Source: Nautiliaceae bacterium
GTDB lineage: Bacteria; Campylobacterota; Campylobacteria; Campylobacterales; Nautiliaceae
Assembly (NCBI GenBank): GCA_027062285.1
Contig: JAMOTL010000030.1
Span: forward strand, 1-45,293
Direction: 5' to 3'
Length of the DNA stretch: 45,293 nt
The position numbers and the translations under genes are program-made. The notes beneath the pieces were generated by a model. The model was given only the letters and a program-made list of their open reading frames with translations, searched no databases and was not told where the DNA came from. How positions within the stretch are numbered: the stretch's first letter is position 1; each line of letters opens with the position of its first letter. Below are positions 43,018-45,293 of the stretch, in pieces.

Positions 43018-43895
43018 TAATCAACCTCATATCCTAATTCTTCGAGCATTTTTTTGTTTTTGCTCCAACCCGGAACAACTTTCACATAAAGCTCGAGATA
43101 AATCTTTTTCCCGCTGAATTGTTCTAAAAGCTTCCTGGCATACATGCCTATTTCTTTTATTTTGCGACCTTTTTTACCAATGATCATACCCTTTTGGCTC
43201 GGTCTCTCTACGATAATTGTAGCATAAATTTTATCAAGATTGTCAAACTCTTCAATTTTATCTATTAAAATATCCGTTTCATAAGGAAGTTCATCCCCAA
43301 GTTTTTCAAAAAGCGCTTCTCTTATAAGCTCTTTATAAATATCCCTGATATGCTCGGTCGAAATAATTTCCGGATCGTAATAATAAGGATGCTCCGGCAA
43401 ATGTTTTACAATTTCATTTAACAATTCTTCTTTTCCTTTACCTTCAACGGCACTGATAGGTATAACGGCAAGAGCTTTTCCCAACGATTTATACTCTTCT
43501 ATTTTCTTTTGAACTTCCTCATCACTCACAAGGTCAGTTTTTGTTAATACAACAATATGAGGTATATTTTTTTTATTTAATTCCAAAAACCACTTATAAC
43601 CGTCCAAATCATCTCTTACATCCGCCAAAAAAAGAACTAAATCACTGTCTCCCAATGCTTTTAACGCTTCTTTTAACATAAATTTGTTTAACAGTTTTTC
43701 TTTTTCATGGAGTCCCGGAGTATCTAAAAGGATAATCTGATCATCACCATGCATCACTATCGCATTTACTCTTTTTCTGCTTGCGTTGGCTTTTGGAGAA
43801 ACAAGAGCGATTTTTTCTCCCAAAAGCCAATTAAGAAGAGTGGATTTCCCGGCATTCGGTTTTCCTAAAATTCCTACAAATCCGCTTTTTGGCAT
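43017..43895 (-). CDS. era: GTPase Era
   Basis: A 292-residue ribosome-assembly GTPase. G1 GKPNAGKS (11-18), G3 DTPG (58-61) and G4 TKTD (about 118-121) are intact, followed by a KH domain (about 200-280) with IIVERPSQKGMIIGKKGRKI. It binds the 3' end of 16S rRNA. hslU lies eight bases upstream, as in Campylobacter. Confidence 0.96.
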   Translation of the reverse strand: MPKSGFVGILGKPNAGKSTLLNWLLGEKIALVSPKANASRKRVNAIVMHGDDQIILLDTPGLHEKEKLLNKFMLKEALKALGDSDLVLFLADVRDDLDGYKWFLELNKKNIPHIVVLTKTDLVSDEEVQKKIEEYKSLGKALAVIPISAVEGKGKEELLNEIVKHLPEHPYYYDPEIISTEHIRDIYKELIREALFEKLGDELPYETDILIDKIEEFDNLDKIYATIIVERPSQKGMIIGKKGRKIKEIGMYARKLLEQFSGKKIYLELYVKVVPGWSKNKKMLEELGYEVD

Positions 43896-43903
43896 TTTTT
43901 TCC

Positions 43904-45220
43904 TTATAAAATGTATTTAGCTATTTCTTCATTATCAACAATATCTTCGAGTCTGTCTTTTACATATTCTTTCGTAACTATAAATTCCTGTCCTTTATAC
44001 TCGTCGGCATTGAAATTAATATCCTCAAGAACCTTTTCCACTACGGTATGCAGACGTCTTGCGCCTATATCTTCTGTTTTTTCATTTGCTAAATAAGCAT
44101 ATCTTGCTATTTCCCTTAAAGCCTCTTCATCAAATTTCAAATCAACTCCCTCAACCTCAAGAAGTTTTTGATATTGTTTGATTAAAGAATGTTTAGGTCT
44201 GGTTAAAATTTGATACAACGCTTCTTCATCAAGACTTTGAAGCTCAACTCTTAAAGGAAACCTACCTTGAAGTTCAGGGATTAAATCACTCGGCTTACTT
44301 ACATGAAAAGCACCCGCGGCGATAAACAAAATATGATCAGTATTTACGTAGCCGTATTTTGTATTTACGGTAGAACCTTCTACAATAGGTAACAAGTCCC
44401 GTTGAACTCCCTCTTTACTAGGGTCCTGACGAGTATTGCCGGTTGCTGCGATTTTATCGATTTCATCTATAAAAATAATACCGTTTTCAGCTCTTTTTAT
44501 CGCCTCTTTTTTCAGTTCTTCTTTATTAATAAACTTCTCAGCCGCCTGTCTTCTTAAAAGTTCTTTTGCTTCTTTAACGGTTACTTCTTTTTTTTCTTTA
44601 TTTTTATTGAAAATCCCTATGATTTTTACAATACTTTCCTGAGCTTTCACCATTTCAGGAGGTAAGTTATCATCCATTCCCATATCTTCATCAACTTCCA
44701 CGGTTATTTTAAGATGATCTACTTCACCTTTTTTTACTTTTTCTTTCATTTTATTGAAAGTATGCTCATATTCTTTTTGTTTTTCTTCAGGAGCATTTTT
44801 CGGAAGAGGAGGAATGAGTTTTTTAGTGATTTCATTAATTATATCTTCTTCTATCTGCTCTTTTGACTTTTCTTCCATTTCGGCTCTGACTAAATTCATA
44901 GAATTATTTACCAAATCCCTAATCATACTCTCTACATCACGTCCGACAAATCCGACTTCCGTATATTTACTAGCTTCTACTTTTACAAACGGAACTTTCA
45001 TCATTTTTGCCATTCTTCTGGCAATCTCGGTTTTTCCAACACCAGTAGGCCCTATCATCATAATATTTTTAGGCAGAATATCATCTTGCCATTCTTTTGG
45101 AAGTTTCATTCTTCTATATCTGTTTCTAAGAGCTATAGCGATTGTTTTTTTAGCATCTTTTTGTCCTACGACATATTCGTCAAGATATTTTACAATTTCT
45201 TTTGGAGTCATTTCCGCCAT
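43904..45220 (-). CDS. hslU: HslU, ATPase of the HslVU protease
   Basis: A 438-residue AAA+ unfoldase. The start contains TPKEIVKYLDEYVVGQKDAK; Walker A GPTGVGKT is at 57-64; Walker B GIIFIDEID lies near 247-255; and the C-terminus EEIAKYIL is the tail that docks into HslV. The intermediate domain lies between about 110 and 230. An AGGAGG ribosome site precedes the ATG. hslV ends just upstream. Confidence 0.97.
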   Translation of the reverse strand: MAEMTPKEIVKYLDEYVVGQKDAKKTIAIALRNRYRRMKLPKEWQDDILPKNIMMIGPTGVGKTEIARRMAKMMKVPFVKVEASKYTEVGFVGRDVESMIRDLVNNSMNLVRAEMEEKSKEQIEEDIINEITKKLIPPLPKNAPEEKQKEYEHTFNKMKEKVKKGEVDHLKITVEVDEDMGMDDNLPPEMVKAQESIVKIIGIFNKNKEKKEVTVKEAKELLRRQAAEKFINKEELKKEAIKRAENGIIFIDEIDKIAATGNTRQDPSKEGVQRDLLPIVEGSTVNTKYGYVNTDHILFIAAGAFHVSKPSDLIPELQGRFPLRVELQSLDEEALYQILTRPKHSLIKQYQKLLEVEGVDLKFDEEALREIARYAYLANEKTEDIGARRLHTVVEKVLEDINFNADEYKGQEFIVTKEYVKDRLEDIVDNEEIAKYIL

Positions 45221-45221
45221 A

Positions 45222-45293
45222 TTATTTATCCTCCTCTAATTTTAAAATAGTAATATTAGTATTCGTATAAATACAAAGTTCCCCTGCGATTTG
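45222..45293 (-). CDS. hslV: HslV protease, C-terminal end (cut by the window edge)
   Basis: The last 23 codons and stop of a gene running in from the right edge. The residues IAGELCIYTNTNITILKLEE match the conserved HslV end (IAGDICIYTN in E. coli). One base separates its stop from the hslU ATG. HslV is the threonine protease partner of HslU; the catalytic N-terminus lies outside the window. Confidence 0.88.
   Translation of the reverse strand, partial: QIAGELCIYTNTNITILKLEEDK

Noticed and set aside
44754-45239. 161-codon plus-strand frame opposite hslU
   Set aside because: hslU is unmistakable on the other strand; the frame is a low-complexity shadow rich in I, F and S.

Overview
The window looks like a stretch of chromosome from an anaerobic, hydrogen-using member of the Campylobacterota, most likely the Nautiliales (Nautilia, Caminibacter or Lebetimonas). 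The reasons are the very AT-rich DNA, near-total coding density with many 1-14 base gene overlaps, TATAAT-type -10 boxes with poor -35 boxes, and gene groupings familiar from Campylobacter and Helicobacter: hslU-era, peb4-type PPIase with fba, ciaD-like/cca/purU, and flgF-flgG under sigma-54. A complete six-gene Ech-type hydrogenase operon also fits this order. The genus call is inference. No rRNA, tRNA, IS element or prophage was seen, and no gene-free stretch exceeds 300 bases.

Layout. 1-180: the left edge carries what looks like the 3' half of a terminal CRISPR repeat, then an AT-rich promoter region. 181-6021 (+): a MoxR/DUF58/BatA-BatB-BatC-BatD operon, in which BatB has lost its metal-binding motif. 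6008-7272 (-): a tetraheme cytochrome c and a D-2-hydroxyacid dehydrogenase. 7330-12471 (-): echABCDEF, a membrane-bound, energy-converting [NiFe] hydrogenase, with a 16-base palindrome upstream. 12578-16106 (-): yebC, a periplasmic PPIase, class II aldolase and an ACC deaminase-like PLP enzyme. 16177-16824 (+): nth.

16825-24924 (-): one tightly packed operon running from rpoD through nadE, lpxK, a YfgM/BamB-like pair, a Xer recombinase, an unknown gene, coaX and a short-form hisG to a methyltransferase. 25070-26694 (+): flgF and flgG, each with its own sigma-54 promoter. 26684-27613 (-): an EI24-type membrane protein. 27694-32613 (+): leuD, leuB, two small proteins (one CiaD-like), cca, purU, an unannotated 43-codon gene, trmL and a YgbA-family nitric-oxide-associated gene. 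32600-33517 (-): holA. 33564-34829 (+): a FadL-type outer-membrane channel.

34837-45293 (-): a second long operon running hslV (C-terminal end only), hslU, era, then a pilus or DNA-uptake type assembly module (PilM-PilN fusion, PilO-like, PilP-like, MshL-type secretin, MshM/ExeA-type ATPase, MshN-like TPR protein), an HDOD protein and rnr.

The genes are mostly core metabolism and envelope biogenesis. The most unusual points are the possible CRISPR array end at the left edge, the degenerate BatB, the PilM-PilN fusion in a module lacking its motor and pilins, the palindromes over the ygbA and ech promoters, and the short intergenic gene before trmL.
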